This document shows positions 15,660 through 24,439 of a stretch of DNA of 64,000 bases, in pieces. Under the pieces are notes generated by a model. It worked only from the letters and a program-made list of their open reading frames with translations. It did no database searches and had not been told where the DNA came from. The DNA comes from Brevibacterium aurantiacum (GTDB lineage: Bacteria > Actinomycetota > Actinomycetes > Actinomycetales > Brevibacteriaceae): NCBI RefSeq assembly GCF_900169065.1, contig NZ_FXZB01000003.1:1-64000 (forward strand). Reading direction: 5' to 3'. Position numbers and translations under genes: made by a program. Within the stretch, counting starts at the first letter, position 1; the number at the start of each line of letters is the position of its first letter.

Positions 15660-17167
15660 CGTGCATCCTGGTGTGCGCCGCGACCGTGTTCCAGCCCGGT
15701 GGGAATGCCCAGTGTGACCGGTTGCGGGGTCGAGCCGCAGCAGCCGGAGCCTTCAGCCGCAGGTTCAGCCTCGCCCACCGGCGCTGGTCCGCAGCATCCG
15801 CCATCATCGTCAGCCACAGAGGCAGCCGATGGAACGTCGCACGAGGAACCGATGTCAGCCGAGCAGACTCCGGTCTCCGGAAGCACGAGCTCGACCTTAT
15901 CGGCGGCCGCCTGGTCACCGGCGATGGCGGCAACGATCGAACGAACCTGCTCGTAGCCGGTAGCCATGAGGAATGTGGGCGCTCGCCCGTAGGACTTCAT
16001 CCCTGCGATGTAGAAATCCTTCTCTGGGTGGGACAGGAGGCGAGCGCCGTGTGGTGCGACGGTTCCGCAGCTGTGGTGCTCCGGGTCGATCAGTGGCCCA
16101 AGACCCGTAGGCGCCTCGACGATCGAGTCGAGATCGAGTCGAATCTCGCGCAGGAAGCTGAGGTCTGGCCGGAAACCTGTGGTCGGAACGACCAGGTCCG
16201 CGTCGAGCGAGGCAGCGCCCGCCGAGGTGGTCCCGGTGATCGTGAGTGCGCTTGGGATATCCGTCGCCGAGGTGGTGCTGAAGTCAGAGTTCGTCTGCGC
16301 CGCGATGCGCAGTTCCGTAATGGTCGTCGAGGTGTGAACCTCGATGGCTCCGGCCTCAACGAGGTTGCGCAGTCGCGTGCCCAGCGCCCCACGTGCGGGC
16401 AACCCGTCTTGGTCGCCACCGCCGTAGACACTGGCAGGATCAGTTCCGCGAATGGCCCAGCTGATGCGAGTGGACGGTTCAGCCTCGCGGAGCTCCCCCA
16501 GTGCCAGCAGAGTATTGGCTGCCGAGTGGCCGGCCCCGACGACAAGTGCGTGCCGGCCAGCGAACTGTGCTCGATCTCGGCCGAGGACGTCGGGCAACGG
16601 CGAGGTGACGAGCCCAGCTTCTCGGGCCGCTGGTTCCCCGATGGCTGGCAGTCCTGCTTGGCCGAGAGGGTTCGGCGACTCCCAAGTGCCGGAGGTGTCG
16701 ATGACGGCACGTGCGCGGTGGTCTTCGATCTCCCCTTGTACGTTCTGGGTGCGAACGAGGAACGGAGTATCACCACGGCCCGGGGTCCGCGTGCGATCTT
16801 TGCCTACGCGGCTGACTGCGATGACTCGTGTCTGAGTGCGAATCGTGTTGCTCAGTTGTGGCGTCGCGGCCAAGGGTGCGAGGTACTCGGCCACGAGTTC
16901 AGCCCCGGTCGGCAGGTAATCGCCATTGGGCTCGACCCATCCTGTCGGATCGAGTAGGGCGCGGGCGGCCTGGTCGATGTTGTACTTCCATGGTGAGAAG
17001 AGACCGATGTGGCCCCACTGACTCACCGCCGCGGCAGGCCTCGAACCAGCTTCGAAGATGAGCGGCTCCATATCGCGAGCGACGACGTGCGTTGCGGCGG
17101 CAAGCCCGACAGGGCCAGCACCGATGATGACAACCGGAAGTTCAGCCAGCGGCGTGGACTCAGTCAT
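15656..17167 (-). CDS. ars-operon flavoprotein with Cys-rich tail
   Basis: FAD/NAD(P)-dependent oxidoreductase of 503 residues. The FAD Rossmann motif is VVIIGAGPVGLAAA (residues 12-25). A second dinucleotide motif HALVVGAGHSAANTLLALG lies near the middle, followed by VVPTTGFRPDLSFL. From about residue 435 the tail holds clustered cysteines (CSADIGSSC, GGCCG, SGCCGS). Such flavoproteins recur in actinobacterial ars operons, and the CC motifs could bind arsenite or relay electrons. It overlaps both neighbours at ATGA junctions. Its exact reaction is not established. Confidence 0.8.
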   Translation of the reverse strand: MTESTPLAELPVVIIGAGPVGLAAATHVVARDMEPLIFEAGSRPAAAVSQWGHIGLFSPWKYNIDQAARALLDPTGWVEPNGDYLPTGAELVAEYLAPLAATPQLSNTIRTQTRVIAVSRVGKDRTRTPGRGDTPFLVRTQNVQGEIEDHRARAVIDTSGTWESPNPLGQAGLPAIGEPAAREAGLVTSPLPDVLGRDRAQFAGRHALVVGAGHSAANTLLALGELREAEPSTRISWAIRGTDPASVYGGGDQDGLPARGALGTRLRNLVEAGAIEVHTSTTITELRIAAQTNSDFSTTSATDIPSALTITGTTSAGAASLDADLVVPTTGFRPDLSFLREIRLDLDSIVEAPTGLGPLIDPEHHSCGTVAPHGARLLSHPEKDFYIAGMKSYGRAPTFLMATGYEQVRSIVAAIAGDQAAADKVELVLPETGVCSADIGSSCDVPSAASVADDDGGCCGPAPVGEAEPAAEGSGCCGSTPQPVTLGIPTGLEHGRGAHQDAR

Positions 17168-17580
17168 GATGCATCCTCCAGGCTGTTCAGCAGAGCCTTA
17201 GTTCGAGCGCGAATGTCGTCGCGGATGATGCGCACGGTCTCGATTCCCTGACCTGCCGGGTCGTCGAGTTCCCAGTCTTCGTAGCGTTTGCCGGGGAAGA
17301 TGGGGCAGGCATCGCCGCAGCCCATGGTGATCACCACATCCGAGGTCTTCACCGTGTCCGGGGTGAGAATCTTCGGCTGCTGGTCGGTGATGTCGATGCC
17401 GACCTCAGCCATCGCCTCGGCGGCGGTCGGGTTGATCATGTCCCTCGGCTCGCTGCCAGCGGAGCGGACCTCAACTCGATCGGCCCCGAGCTCGCGGAGG
17501 AAACCGGCAGCCATCTGTGACCGGCCGGCGTTGTGCACGCAGACGAAGAGGACGGTGGGTTTCATTTCGGTTGAGGTCAT
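17164..17580 (-). CDS. arsC: arsenate reductase ArsC, low-MW phosphatase type
   Basis: Reduces arsenate to arsenite so that Acr3 can export it. The protein starts MTSTEMKPTVLFVCVHNAGRSQMAAGF with the P-loop C-x5-R-S (C14 to S21). It later has MGCGDACPIFPGKRYEDWELDDPAGQG, which carries the second redox Cys and the conserved DP segment. ATG 17578-17580 overlaps the acr3 stop, and its own stop overlaps the flavoprotein start. The upstream in-frame ATG at 17652 lies inside acr3 and is rejected. Confidence 0.92.
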   Translation of the reverse strand: MTSTEMKPTVLFVCVHNAGRSQMAAGFLRELGADRVEVRSAGSEPRDMINPTAAEAMAEVGIDITDQQPKILTPDTVKTSDVVITMGCGDACPIFPGKRYEDWELDDPAGQGIETVRIIRDDIRARTKALLNSLEDAS

Positions 17581-18695
17581 GAGTGCGATTCCTGTCGGTT
17601 CGGGGCCATCTGGCCTCCGGCGAATTCGGGGAAGAAGCGGCGTCGTGACCACAGGGCCACGTAGACGAGGGCGACGAGGATGGGGACCTCGATGAGGGGG
17701 CCGACGACACCGGCAAGAGCCTGCCCGGAGGCGACTCCGTAGGTGCCGATGGCCACGGCGATGGCGAGTTCGAAGTTGTTTCCGGCAGCGGTGAACGCAA
17801 GCGTGGTCGTCTTCTCGTAGCCGAGGTGCAGGGCACGTCCCACGATCATGCCGACGGCGAAGACGACAATGAAGTAGATGAGCAGTGGCAGCGCGATGCG
17901 GGCGACATTCAATGGATTCGAGGTGATCTCATCACCCTGGAGAGCGAAGAGCAGGACGATGGTGAACAGCAGACCGTAGAGTGCGAAGGGCCCGATCTTG
18001 GGCAGGAATCGGTCTTCGTACCAGGTGCGTCCCTTGGTCTTCTCACCGATGGTGCGGGTGAGAAAGCCGGCAAGCAGCGGGATGCCGAGGAAGACGAGGA
18101 CGCTCAGCGTGATCGCCCAGAAGGAGAATTCGCCGCTGGTCGTCGGCAGTCCCAGCAGGTTCGGCAGCCACTGCAGGTAGAACCAACCGAGAAGACCGAA
18201 GGCGAGGACCTGGAACACCGAGTTGATCGCGACGAGGACTGCGGCGGCTTCGCGGTCACCACAGGCGAGGTCGTTCCAGATGAGGACCATGGCGATGCAG
18301 CGAGCGAGGCCGACGATGATCAGTCCCGTCCGATATTCGGGAAGGTCGGGCAGGAAGATCCAGGCAAGGGCGAACATGAATGCTGGTGCTGCCAGCCAGT
18401 TGATAAGCAGGGAGGTGATCATCAGCTTCTTATCGGCGAGCACCCGGCCGGTCTCGTTGTAGCGGACCTTGGCCAGCACCGGATACATCATCACCAGCAG
18501 CCCCAGAGCAATCGGCAGCGACACGTCGGCGATCTTGATCGAGTCCAACGCCGCACCAAGTCCCGGCACGAGGCGGCCAAGCAGCAGGCCGAGCACCATC
18601 GCTGCGATGATCCACACCGGCAGGAAACGGTCGAGGGTCGAGAGTTTGGCCTGGGCAGGCTCGCTGGTGGTGGCGGCTGGGGCGGGGGTGCTCAT
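17577..18695 (-). CDS. acr3: arsenite efflux transporter, ACR3 family
   Basis: Ten-span permease exporting arsenite. The family signature GLARCIAMVLIWNDLACGD lies at about residues 129-147 and includes the conserved Cys (C133 and C145 are visible). TAAGNNFELAIAVAIGTYGVASGQALAGVVGPLIEVPILV is the conserved C-terminal block. Length 372 is typical. The ribosome binding site is CAGGAG ahead of the ATG. It is the first gene of the operon, divergent from arsR across an 84-bp gap with a palindromic operator. Confidence 0.95.
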   Translation of the reverse strand: MSTPAPAATTSEPAQAKLSTLDRFLPVWIIAAMVLGLLLGRLVPGLGAALDSIKIADVSLPIALGLLVMMYPVLAKVRYNETGRVLADKKLMITSLLINWLAAPAFMFALAWIFLPDLPEYRTGLIIVGLARCIAMVLIWNDLACGDREAAAVLVAINSVFQVLAFGLLGWFYLQWLPNLLGLPTTSGEFSFWAITLSVLVFLGIPLLAGFLTRTIGEKTKGRTWYEDRFLPKIGPFALYGLLFTIVLLFALQGDEITSNPLNVARIALPLLIYFIVVFAVGMIVGRALHLGYEKTTTLAFTAAGNNFELAIAVAIGTYGVASGQALAGVVGPLIEVPILVALVYVALWSRRRFFPEFAGGQMAPNRQESHS

Positions 18696-18740
18696 CTGAC
18701 TCCTGAGACATCGATGGGTATCGATACGAATTCAACCACC

Positions 18741-18764
18741 ACATATCGACAACTGTCAATATGT
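18741..18764. promoter_or_regulatory. ArsR operator palindrome
   Basis: A 24-bp inverted repeat: left half ACATATCGACAA and right half CTGTCAATATGT, whose complement reads ACATATTGACAG. Only positions 7 and 12 of the half-sites differ. It covers the arsR -35 region and the TTGACA (complement of 18754-18759) facing acr3, so one bound repressor would shut both promoters. Confidence 0.8.
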
Positions 18765-18773
18765 GGGCATAAT
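18746..18773 (+). promoter_or_regulatory. arsR promoter, leaderless
   Basis: TCGACA (18746-18751) and CATAAT (18768-18773) are separated by 16 bp. The GTG start of arsR begins 6 bp after the -10 box, so the transcript should start at or next to the start codon. GGAGA just before the GTG is too close to act as a normal ribosome binding site. Confidence 0.6.
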
Positions 18774-18779
18774 GGAGAG

Positions 18780-19130
18780 GTGACTGCTGAACAGACATTG
18801 CCCGCACCCGCCTCGGCGGCCTGCTGCACTCCTCTGACCGCTGAGCCTTTGGGCCTGGACGAGGCACAGGACTTCGCCCGGATCCTCAAGGCACTCGCCG
18901 ACCCGACTCGCCTGCGCCTGGTCTCACTCATTGCCGCGCACGAGGACAACGAGGCCTGCGCGTGCGATCTCATCGACCCGGTCGGGCTGGGCCAGCCCAC
19001 GGTCTCACATCACCTCAAGATCCTCGTCGACGCCGGGGTCCTCCACCGTGAGAAGCGCGGCATCTGGTCGTATTACTCAATGGCAGAAGAGACTTTGGAG
19101 CGCATCGCGGCGTTCCTGTCCCCTGCATAG
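18780..19130 (+). CDS. arsR: arsenite-responsive repressor ArsR
   Basis: 116-residue SmtB/ArsR winged helix: FARILKALADPTRLRLVSLIAAHEDNEACACDLIDPVGLGQPTVSHHLKIL, then VLHREKRGIWSYY. Cysteines occur as a pair at residues 15-16 and at 60 and 62. In Corynebacterium glutamicum ArsR the arsenite site is built from an N-terminal Cys pair and one Cys near this helix, so the same atypical site is likely here. The frame is open far upstream, antisense to acr3; GTG 18780 fits the promoter. Confidence 0.93.
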   Translation: MTAEQTLPAPASAACCTPLTAEPLGLDEAQDFARILKALADPTRLRLVSLIAAHEDNEACACDLIDPVGLGQPTVSHHLKILVDAGVLHREKRGIWSYYSMAEETLERIAAFLSPA

Positions 19131-19253
19131 TTCCACCGTCTGGCGCCGTGCACACTGCGACCGCGCTTCGAGAGGCTTCGCACCGCCGGACAGGATCGGG
19201 GTACGCTCCGAAATGAGACCGCGCCACTCCCCCCGACGAAAGCAGTGAGGTCA

Positions 19254-20861
19254 ATGACTGCGACTGGCAAGACTGTCCTGCAGGCAAGTCTGGATGTCTT
19301 CCGCACCCATGGAATGACGACGATCTTCGGCAATCCGGGATCGAACGAGCTGCCGTTCTTGGCAGGACTCGGCGATGACTTCCGCTTCGTCCTCGGCCTG
19401 CATGAACAGGTCGTCGTCGGCATGGCTGAAGGCTTTGCTCGCGCCACCGGACGTCCGGTCCTGGTCAACCTGCATGCCGCTTCCGGGTCCGGCAACGGGA
19501 TGGGAGCGCTGACCAACGCTCACTACGGCCACGTTCCCCTGGTTGTCCTCGCCGGGCAGCAGGTCCGTCGGACGGTGGGTCAGGAGACCATGCTGGCCAG
19601 CGCCGATGCTGCCACCCTGCCGACACCGTTGGTGAAGTACTCCCACGAGCCCTTGTCTGCCACGGACGTCCCGCGAACTCTGTCCCAAGCCGCCTTCGAA
19701 GCGACCACTCAGCCCAGCGGACCTGTCTATGTCTCCGTTCCCTTGGATGATTGGGATGAGGAGGCGCTCGATGACGATGACCTGCTGACGACTCGGACAG
19801 TGTCGACCGGGCGTGGTCTCGACCCGCAGCTGCAGGAAGAGCTCCTCGCGTCTCTTGATGGGGCGAAGCGTCCCGCGCTCGTGGTCGGACCCCAGGTGGA
19901 TGCCGCCGCTGTATCTGATCCCGAGGTCTTAGAAGCAGTGCAGGCATTGGCGGAGAAGCTCGATGCCTCTGTCTATGTCGCACCGTCTCCGACTCGCTGC
20001 CCCTTCCCCACGACCCACCCGAATTTCGAGGGTGTGATGGTCCCTGGGATCGGGTCGGTGCGTGACCGGTTGGCCGACCATGATGTCGTCCTCGTGTTGG
20101 GTGCTGCCGTGTTCAGGTATCACCGGTGGGAGCCTTCGAACTATCTGAGCCCCGGCACCGAGGTCATTCAGATCACCCAGGATCCGCGCGAGGCCACTCG
20201 GGCGCCGTTCGGCAGGGCCGTCATCACCGATGTCGCCAGCACCGCTGCGACTCTCGCTGATGGGGTCACCGATCGTGGCACCCGGCGCGGCGAGCGCGGT
20301 TCACGGATCATGAGCCCAGCGGCCACCTCGGCAGAGGGGATGACGGGTGGCGAAATTCTCGAGGTGCTCAATGAGCACGTCAACGACTCGGTGTCCTACG
20401 TCAACGAGACCACCACATTGGACCTTGACTACCTCGAACGGGTCGCGATCGACCGGCCTGGAATGTACAGCTTCCCTGCCTCTGGCGGCCTGGGCTTCGG
20501 GCTGCCTGTCGCCGTGGGAATGTCGATCGGTGCACCAGAGAATACGGTCGTGGCGACCGTCGGCGACGGCTCGGCCAACTACGGCATCACCGCACTGTAC
20601 ACGGCGGCCCAACTGCAGACGCGGACCGTGTTCGTCATCATCAACAACTCCGGCTATGGTGCCCTGGCCGGCTTCGCCCAGCGCATGGGCGTGCCCAAAG
20701 TTCCCGGACTGGCACTGGGCAGCATCGACTTCGTCTCCCTGGCCAAGGGGTACGGGGTCCCCGCAAAGCAGACGTCCACCCGTGCCGAGTTTGCGGCCGC
20801 CTATCGGGAGGCACTCGACGCGACCGGACCGGTGCTCATTGATGCTTCGATCGTCTCGTGA
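19254..20861 (+). CDS. mdlC: benzoylformate decarboxylase, ThDP-dependent
   Basis: Converts benzoylformate to benzaldehyde and CO2. It has TIFGNPGSNELPFL near residue 24, the ThDP-activating Glu in LGLHEQVVVGMAEGFARATG (E51), VNLHAASGSGNGMGAL, and the ThDP/Mg motif VGDGSANYGITALYTAAQLQTRTVFVIINN. GNPGSNELPFL and the LHAASG histidine favour benzoylformate decarboxylase over acetolactate synthase. ATG 19254 follows GTGAGGT. No mandelate dehydrogenase or racemase gene is nearby. The last codons are duplicated just after the stop. Confidence 0.88.
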   Translation: MTATGKTVLQASLDVFRTHGMTTIFGNPGSNELPFLAGLGDDFRFVLGLHEQVVVGMAEGFARATGRPVLVNLHAASGSGNGMGALTNAHYGHVPLVVLAGQQVRRTVGQETMLASADAATLPTPLVKYSHEPLSATDVPRTLSQAAFEATTQPSGPVYVSVPLDDWDEEALDDDDLLTTRTVSTGRGLDPQLQEELLASLDGAKRPALVVGPQVDAAAVSDPEVLEAVQALAEKLDASVYVAPSPTRCPFPTTHPNFEGVMVPGIGSVRDRLADHDVVLVLGAAVFRYHRWEPSNYLSPGTEVIQITQDPREATRAPFGRAVITDVASTAATLADGVTDRGTRRGERGSRIMSPAATSAEGMTGGEILEVLNEHVNDSVSYVNETTTLDLDYLERVAIDRPGMYSFPASGGLGFGLPVAVGMSIGAPENTVVATVGDGSANYGITALYTAAQLQTRTVFVIINNSGYGALAGFAQRMGVPKVPGLALGSIDFVSLAKGYGVPAKQTSTRAEFAAAYREALDATGPVLIDASIVS

Positions 20862-20884
20862 TCACTGTCGTCTCGTGACTGTGG
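20851..20884 (+). repeat. 17-bp duplication across the mdlC stop
   Basis: TCGTCTCGTGA occurs at 20851-20861, containing the last codons and TGA of mdlC, and again at 20868-20878, exactly 17 bp later. This looks like a tandem duplication of the gene end. The rest of the gap to 21006 holds nothing else I recognise. Confidence 0.6.
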
Positions 20885-21006
20885 TTGAGGCATGACCGTT
20901 TGCACTGAGGTCGTGTCAAGGTCAATAACGACTCGCTTCGACCTGGCACGTATGCCGATGCACCCTCTTGCACGCACACATAAGGACATCGCCTACGCTG
21001 ACACTC

Positions 21007-21447
21007 ATGGGATTCGGGGCTTTGGAACACTACGCAGAAACCGTGGGCTTGACTGTGGCAGCGGTGGTCCCCGAGGAACAGAACAGCGACTATGAGTCGG
21101 GATGCGCCAAGCTCGAGGGAACCTGGTGGCGAGTCCGGACAGCACGCATCACACCGACCAAACCAGGTGCCTTCGTAGCCGTCTGGGAACGCACCCCAGA
21201 GGGGAGTACTGCGCCATTCTCCGGTGACGATACCTGTGCGGGGCTTCTCGTGTTCGTCTCAGACGAAGGGTTCTTCGGCCTCTTCAAGTTTCCCACCGCG
21301 GACCTGATCAAGTTGGGAATCTACTCGTCACAACGCTCGACAGGGAAGCGAGGCTTCCGTCTCTACCCGCCTTGGTCCACGTCGCTGAATCCCCAAGCGA
21401 CTCGCACGCAGCGCAAGCAGACTCCGTTCTTCGAACAATTTCGTTGA
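21007..21447 (+). CDS. MepB family protein
   Basis: 146 residues with the MepB domain nearly end to end: YESGCAKLEGTWWRVRTARITPTKPGAFVAVW, then LLVFVSDEGFFGLFKFPTADLIKLGI and GKRGFRLYPPWSTSLNPQATRTQRKQTPFF. MepB was named from the staphylococcal mepRAB locus. Its biochemical role is unknown, and the conserved Trp/Arg/Lys pattern suggests nucleic acid or nucleotide binding. ATG 21007 is preferred over an upstream in-frame ATG (20968) because family members begin near FGALEHY. Confidence 0.85.
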   Translation: MGFGALEHYAETVGLTVAAVVPEEQNSDYESGCAKLEGTWWRVRTARITPTKPGAFVAVWERTPEGSTAPFSGDDTCAGLLVFVSDEGFFGLFKFPTADLIKLGIYSSQRSTGKRGFRLYPPWSTSLNPQATRTQRKQTPFFEQFR

Positions 21448-21595
21448 GTCATTCGGACAAGCCGGGCCACTGTTTGTCCCCCATGAGCTCGGCCCGATAT
21501 CCTGGGAAGTAAGCAACAGTAGCAAGAAACGCTCGGGACGACCCGAACGCAATCAGTCACGATGAGGACGGCCTCGAAGAACAGGAATTCCCGTC

Positions 21596-22765
21596 ATGAC
21601 TGCCGCCGTTCGCAGCATTCTCACTCCCACTGCCATCATTCGCCTGGTCCTCGGGTGGGGCGCCTTCGCAGCACTCCTCTTAGCAGGCTCTCTGCTGGCT
21701 CCGCCCGTTGCAGGCCCACTCCTCGTCACTGCCCTGATCGCCATCGTCGGCGTCATCCTCATCTGCGCCTTCGGAGTCGTCCACGAGGCCGAGCATCTGG
21801 CCCGCCGCCTCGGCGATCCCTATGGTTCGCTGGTGCTCACCCTCTCGATCGTGCTCATCGAGGTGGTGCTCATCGGCGCCGTCCTCTTAGGCCCGGGCGA
21901 GCACGCGACGATCGCCCGCGACTCGGTCATGGCCGTGTCGATGATCATCCTGGGCGCCGTCATCGGACTGTGCCTGCTGGTCGCGGGGCTGCGGCACGGG
22001 AGTCTCGCCCATAATCGCACGGGCGTCTCAACGTATCTGTCACTCATCATCGTCCTCGCCGCCCTCGCCTTCGCCCTGCCGGCACTCATCGGCACGAATG
22101 GCAGCTACCAAACGTGGCAGGAGATCCCGATCATCGTGCTGACGATCGGCATCTATGCCTTCTTCCTCTACCGTCAGATGGGTGCTCAGGCCGCCGATTT
22201 CCACGAGGTCGATCCGCGTCTGACCAAGCCCGCCGAGGTGGCTCCGGAGTCCGCTTCGACCACAGTCGCGACCACGCAGAAGCAGGGCATCGTTGCGATC
22301 ATCTCCGCCCACCGCGCCGAGATCATCGTGCGTCTGGCTCTGCTCATCACCACGGTCACCCCGATCGTGCTGCTCAGCCACGATATGGCGTCGCTGCTCG
22401 ATGACGGATTGGGCCGCCTCGGCGCTCCTGTGGCTCTGTCCGGTGTCGTCATCGCGCTCATCGTCTTCCTCCCGGAGACGATCACCTCGATCAGGGCCGC
22501 ATGGCAGGGTGAGATCCAGCGGGTGAGCAATCTGTGTCACGGGGCGCAGGTGTCAACGGTGGGGCTGACGATTCCGACCGTGCTGCTCATCGGGCTGCTC
22601 ACCGATCAGCCGATCGTGCTCGCGGAATCCCCAGCCAATCTGCTTCTGTTCGCGGTCACGCTGCTGCTGTCGGTGACGACGTTCGCGGCGAAGAAGGTCA
22701 CAGCCGTCCACGGTGCGGCCCACCTCGTCGTGTTCGCGATCTTCGGGATCACGCTCTTCTCGTGA
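21596..22765 (+). CDS. ChaA-type sodium(calcium)/proton antiporter
   Basis: Eleven-span CaCA-superfamily exchanger in two homologous halves: first half HEAEHLARRLGDPYGSLVLTLSIVLIEVVLIGAVLL, second half VALSGVVIALIVFLPETITSIRAAWQGEIQRVSNLCHGAQVSTVGLTIP. The acidic residues in these blocks (Glu after VLI and PET) are the ion-binding sites of the alpha repeats. A hydrophilic loop (residues about 205-235) separates the halves. It would exchange Na+, Ca2+ or K+ for protons at high pH or salt. A hairpin follows the stop. Confidence 0.9.
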   Translation: MTAAVRSILTPTAIIRLVLGWGAFAALLLAGSLLAPPVAGPLLVTALIAIVGVILICAFGVVHEAEHLARRLGDPYGSLVLTLSIVLIEVVLIGAVLLGPGEHATIARDSVMAVSMIILGAVIGLCLLVAGLRHGSLAHNRTGVSTYLSLIIVLAALAFALPALIGTNGSYQTWQEIPIIVLTIGIYAFFLYRQMGAQAADFHEVDPRLTKPAEVAPESASTTVATTQKQGIVAIISAHRAEIIVRLALLITTVTPIVLLSHDMASLLDDGLGRLGAPVALSGVVIALIVFLPETITSIRAAWQGEIQRVSNLCHGAQVSTVGLTIPTVLLIGLLTDQPIVLAESPANLLLFAVTLLLSVTTFAAKKVTAVHGAAHLVVFAIFGITLFS

Positions 22766-22771
22766 GGAGGG

Positions 22772-22795
22772 AGGGCGCTTCGGTGCCCTGACTCT
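22772..22795 (+). terminator. TTCG-loop hairpin after chaA-like gene
   Basis: AGGGCGC and GTGCCCT pair (one G-T) around a TTCG tetraloop at 22779-22782, followed by a short T-rich stretch. It lies in the 58-bp gap between convergent genes and could stop transcription from both sides. Confidence 0.6.
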
Positions 22796-22823
22796 TTCTC
22801 GGCCTTTTATGGTGGCGACTACC

Positions 22824-23345
22824 TCAGTCTCCGCGCGTCTTGGCTGAGGTATTTGCACGGGTCAGACTCTCCCGCGGTGAGGAGATGGCGTGGCCCGCGG
22901 CGCATTCGACGACAGCCTTGACCGGTTCGCCGCAGTCACGGTGCAGCACTTCGAGCGGCGGGCTGCTTGAGCCTAAGTCGTGGCCACCCGAACCGCCATC
23001 GGGGCCAGTGCCGCCGTCGGGGCCGGCGCCGTGCTTGTCGCCCCAGCGCAGCAGAGAGATCATCACCGGGTAGAGGTCGATCCCCTTGCCCGTGAGTCGA
23101 TATTCCTTGCGTGCTCGCCGGCCGGGTTCGCGGTAGGGCGTGGCCTCAAGGACACCAGCGGCGACGAGCTTGCGCAGCCGGTCGGAGAGCACTGGGTCCG
23201 AGACTCCGACATGGTCACGGATCTGGTCGAACCGGCGCACTCCGTTGAACGCCTCTCGGAGGATGAGCACGGTCCACTTCTCCCCGATGACATCCATGGT
23301 CTTCTGGATCGAGCATTCGGCAGTGTCGAATCCCAACCAGTCCAT
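22824..23345 (-). CDS. HxlR-family transcriptional regulator
   Basis: Typical HxlR start: CSIQKTMDVIGEKWTVLILREAFNGVRRFDQIRDHVGVSDPVLSDRLRKLVAAGVLEATPYREPGRRARKEYRLT. The helix-turn-helix is extended by a basic wing. The family usually ends near residue 110-120. Here a Gly/Asp-rich low-complexity segment (about 105-130) and an extra C-terminal domain containing CGEPVKAVVECAAGH bring it to 173, as in some actinobacterial HxlR proteins. It is divergent from the thioesterase pair and probably controls it. Confidence 0.9.
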   Translation of the reverse strand: MDWLGFDTAECSIQKTMDVIGEKWTVLILREAFNGVRRFDQIRDHVGVSDPVLSDRLRKLVAAGVLEATPYREPGRRARKEYRLTGKGIDLYPVMISLLRWGDKHGAGPDGGTGPDGGSGGHDLGSSSPPLEVLHRDCGEPVKAVVECAAGHAISSPRESLTRANTSAKTRGD

Positions 23346-23420
23346 ATGCGCTCCTTCGTTTGACCGCCTGATCCATTGTAGGCTAACTTCAAACTATTCA
23401 GCCAGCTCGAAGGGGAACTC

Positions 23421-23855
23421 ATGAATCCGCAGTCGGACGCACTTCCGAATGTCTCACTTGCCTCAGCCAGCAACTTCGTCGCCGCCTCGGGGCTCGTCAT
23501 CGACGAGGTCACGAACACAAGCGTCCGCGGCCATGCCGATCTGGGCAGCGACCACCACACGCCCTGGGGCGTCGTCCACGGCGGCGTGTACACAACGCTC
23601 GTGGAGAGCACGGGAAGCATTGGTGCCAGCCACGCTGTGGGCGAGCGCGGCGAGTTCGCCGTCGGCATCCACAACGCCACCGACTTTCTGCGCCCGACCG
23701 CCGGCGCCCGCGTTGCAGTCGAGGGCACCGCCCTGCATCAGGGCCGGACCCAGCAGCTGTGGGAGGTCATCATCACCGACACCTCATCGGACAAGGTCCT
23801 GGCCCGCGGCCAGCTGCGCCTGCAGAACGTCCCCATGCCGAAGGAGGCCAACTGA
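23421..23855 (+). CDS. PaaI-like hotdog thioesterase
   Basis: Single hotdog domain: GHADLGSDHHTPWGVVHGGVYTTLVESTGSIGA contains the HGG-containing central helix entry with the Glu. It continues NATDFLRPTAGARVAVEGTALHQGRTQQLWEV. It would hydrolyse aromatic or acyl-CoA thioesters, as in phenylacetate catabolism. It is the first gene of a two-gene unit; its stop is followed after one base by the next ATG. Divergent HxlR is the likely regulator. Confidence 0.87.
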   Translation: MNPQSDALPNVSLASASNFVAASGLVIDEVTNTSVRGHADLGSDHHTPWGVVHGGVYTTLVESTGSIGASHAVGERGEFAVGIHNATDFLRPTAGARVAVEGTALHQGRTQQLWEVIITDTSSDKVLARGQLRLQNVPMPKEAN

Positions 23856-23856
23856 G

Positions 23857-24366
23857 ATGGGCACTGATTCGAGCACTCGCGAAACCACGGTGACCTGGAG
23901 CGACCCTTCAGAGGGTCTGGCGCTCCTGCCGACGTTGGACGGCATCGACTACCTGCGCAAGATCGCCGCCGGCGACATCCCCGGAGCACCCATCGGATCT
24001 CATATGGGTATGGAGATCGCCGAGGTGGGTGAGGGGACGGTCACGTTCCACTGCCATCCCGATGAGTCCCACTACAACCCGATCGGCATGGTCCACGGAG
24101 GGTTGGTCTGCACCCTCCTCGACTCGGTGCTCGGGTGCGCCGCACAGACCACCTTACCGAAGGGCACCGGCTATACCTCGATTGAGATCAAGGTCAATTA
24201 CCTGCGCCCCGTCACCAAGGACAGCGGACCCCTTGTCGCCACAGGAAGAGTCGTCAAGCCTGGTCGCCGAGTGATCTTCTCCGAAGGCGAAGTCGTCGAC
24301 AACAAGGGCAAGACGGTCGCCACCGCATCGGGCAGCCTGCTCGCCTTCCCATTGGAGACTAAGTAG
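23857..24366 (+). CDS. PaaI-like hotdog thioesterase, second copy
   Basis: 169 residues with SHMGMEIAEVGEGTVTFHCHPDESHYNPIGMVHGGLVCTLLDSVLGCAAQTTLPKG and IEIKVNYLRPVTKDSGPLVATGRVVKPGRRVIFSEGEVVD. The catalytic motif here ends in Asp (LLDSVLG) rather than the Glu of the upstream gene, so the two thioesterases probably differ in substrate. AAGGAGG lies nine bases before ATG 23857. It shares a transcript with the first hotdog gene. Confidence 0.88.
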   Translation: MGTDSSTRETTVTWSDPSEGLALLPTLDGIDYLRKIAAGDIPGAPIGSHMGMEIAEVGEGTVTFHCHPDESHYNPIGMVHGGLVCTLLDSVLGCAAQTTLPKGTGYTSIEIKVNYLRPVTKDSGPLVATGRVVKPGRRVIFSEGEVVDNKGKTVATASGSLLAFPLETK

Positions 24367-24376
24367 GCGAGGCCCT

Positions 24377-24409
24377 GCGGCTGTGATCGACGACGTGATC
24401 GTCGGCTGC
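24377..24409 (+). terminator. imperfect hairpin between convergent genes
   Basis: GCGGCTG (24377-24383) can pair with CGGCTGC (24403-24409) using G-T pairs, with inner GATC boxes also complementary. There is no U-tract. A copy of the 9-mer CACCTCGGC follows at 24418-24426. Weak but well placed between convergent genes. Confidence 0.3.
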
Positions 24410-24439
24410 CCGGCGACCACCTCGGCGATTGTTCGCGGA

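Noticed and set aside
17826..18779. N-terminal extension of the arsR frame
   Set aside because: This open stretch is antisense to acr3. The promoter and GTG at 18780 define the gene.
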